Assembly (NCBI GenBank): GCA_029865515.1 | Contig: JAOUGQ010000161.1 | Span: forward strand, 1-6,715 | From: Nitrospirota bacterium | Lineage (GTDB): Bacteria; Nitrospirota; Nitrospiria; Nitrospirales; UBA8639 | DNA: 6,715 bases | Direction of reading: 5' to 3' | Part shown: in pieces, positions 6,544-6,715 of the stretch | How positions within the stretch are numbered: position 1 is the stretch's first letter | Layout of the letters: each line of letters begins with the position of its first letter | Notes under the pieces: model-generated | The model's database searches: none | Told to the model about the DNA's origin: nothing | Seen by the model: the letters and a program-made list of their open reading frames with translations, nothing else | Program-made: the position numbers and the translations under genes

Positions 6544-6572
6544 TTGCCACGAAACAAGGGCAGTGCTACATT
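6544..6572 (+). promoter_or_regulatory. Candidate sigma-70 promoter of the Trm112-like gene
   Basis: TTGCCA (6544-6549) matches five of six bases of the -35 consensus. Seventeen bases later TACATT (6567-6572) matches four of six of the -10 consensus. Transcription from here would give a leader of about 40 bases before the GTG at 6623. The position and spacing are right, but the -10 element is only moderate. Confidence 0.35.
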
Positions 6573-6608
6573 TATACCAACAGTCGCTCGCATTAAATCC
6601 CCGTTTTG

Positions 6609-6615
6609 AAAGGAG
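6609..6615 (+). promoter_or_regulatory. Ribosome binding site of the Trm112-like gene
   Basis: AAAGGAG lies seven bases before the GTG at 6623, an ideal spacing. It supports the GTG frame over an out-of-frame ATG at 6630, which would sit 14 bases away and gives a protein with no recognisable motif. Confidence 0.6.
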
Positions 6616-6622
6616 TCATAGA

Positions 6623-6715
6623 GTGAAAAATGAAGACACGTCCCTCGGAAAAGGAGGCATTGCCCCCGATCTTTTGGCAATACTCTGTTGCCCAGAGACC
6701 AAACAAGAAATATGT
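6623..6715 (+). CDS. Trm112-like small protein, truncated by window edge
   Basis: Thirty-one codons are visible, from GTG to the right edge, with no stop. Residues 13-31 read IAPDLLAILCCPETKQEIC, which matches the N-terminal block of the Trm112/UPF0434 family (usual form: ELLDILACPxCKGxL). Family members are small, around 60 residues, and bind zinc or act as partners of methyltransferases; bacterial roles are poorly known. Here CPET replaces CPxC, so the second cysteine of the usual pair is a threonine, a variant that also occurs in the family. The first dozen residues (KNEDTSLGKGG) are a polar extension. It is transcribed divergently from the DUF502 gene and has a good ribosome binding site. 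The family call rests on about 19 residues. Confidence 0.7.
   Translation, partial: MKNEDTSLGKGGIAPDLLAILCCPETKQEIC

Noticed and set aside
6433..6680. 83-codon minus-strand frame covering the divergent region
   Set aside because: Most of it is antisense to the Trm112-like gene and its control region. Only the last 16 codons are considered, as a possible leader.

Overview
The window carries a run of seven minus-strand genes reading right to left, then a divergent plus-strand gene cut off by the right edge. It looks like an ordinary chromosomal region of a Gram-negative bacterium. The evidence is an exported DmpA-type peptidase, a membrane-anchored FKBP prolyl isomerase, a DUF502 membrane protein and a glycine-cleavage T-protein, with base composition a little above 50% GC by eye. 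A Nitrospirota-like or deltaproteobacteria-like lineage would fit, but that is a low-confidence guess from protein style. I see no tRNA, rRNA, CRISPR array, insertion sequence, phage gene or integrase.

Layout in transcription order. A DUF502 two-helix membrane protein (5773-6432) overlaps a GNAT acetyltransferase (5310-5780) by a few bases. Next are a secreted P1/S58 self-processing aminopeptidase of the DmpA family (3945-5234) and a stand-alone FIST-domain protein (2607-3803). These are followed by an N-terminally anchored FKBP-type peptidyl-prolyl isomerase (2103-2564), the aminomethyltransferase GcvT (1006-2103) and a Nudix hydrolase of the ADP-ribose pyrophosphatase type (447-974). The FKBP and GcvT genes share a base in a TGATG junction, and GcvT to Nudix is 31 bases, so those three genes plus FIST (42-base gap) are probably co-transcribed. 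The 141-base gap between the peptidase and FIST genes contains nested inverted repeats and may divide the run into two transcription units.

On the right, a GTG-started reading frame with a good ribosome binding site (6623 to the edge) encodes the N-terminus of a Trm112-like small protein, transcribed away from the DUF502 gene. The 190-base divergent gap holds a candidate sigma-70 promoter for the Trm112-like gene and a short inverted repeat. It also holds a tiny 16-codon frame that ends in an ATGA overlap with the DUF502 start.

On the left, bases 1-446 hold no gene I can support. They contain a strong imperfect hairpin that straddles the Nudix stop codon, and a plus-strand frame open to the left edge that might be the tail of a gene outside the window.

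The genes do not form one obvious pathway: one-carbon/glycine metabolism, nucleotide-sugar housekeeping, protein folding in the envelope, peptide degradation and a ligand-sensor-like protein. I did not find a clearly new biological system here. The most useful follow-ups are the leader frame of the DUF502 gene, the intergenic RNA-structure candidates, the stand-alone FIST protein and the truncated edge gene.
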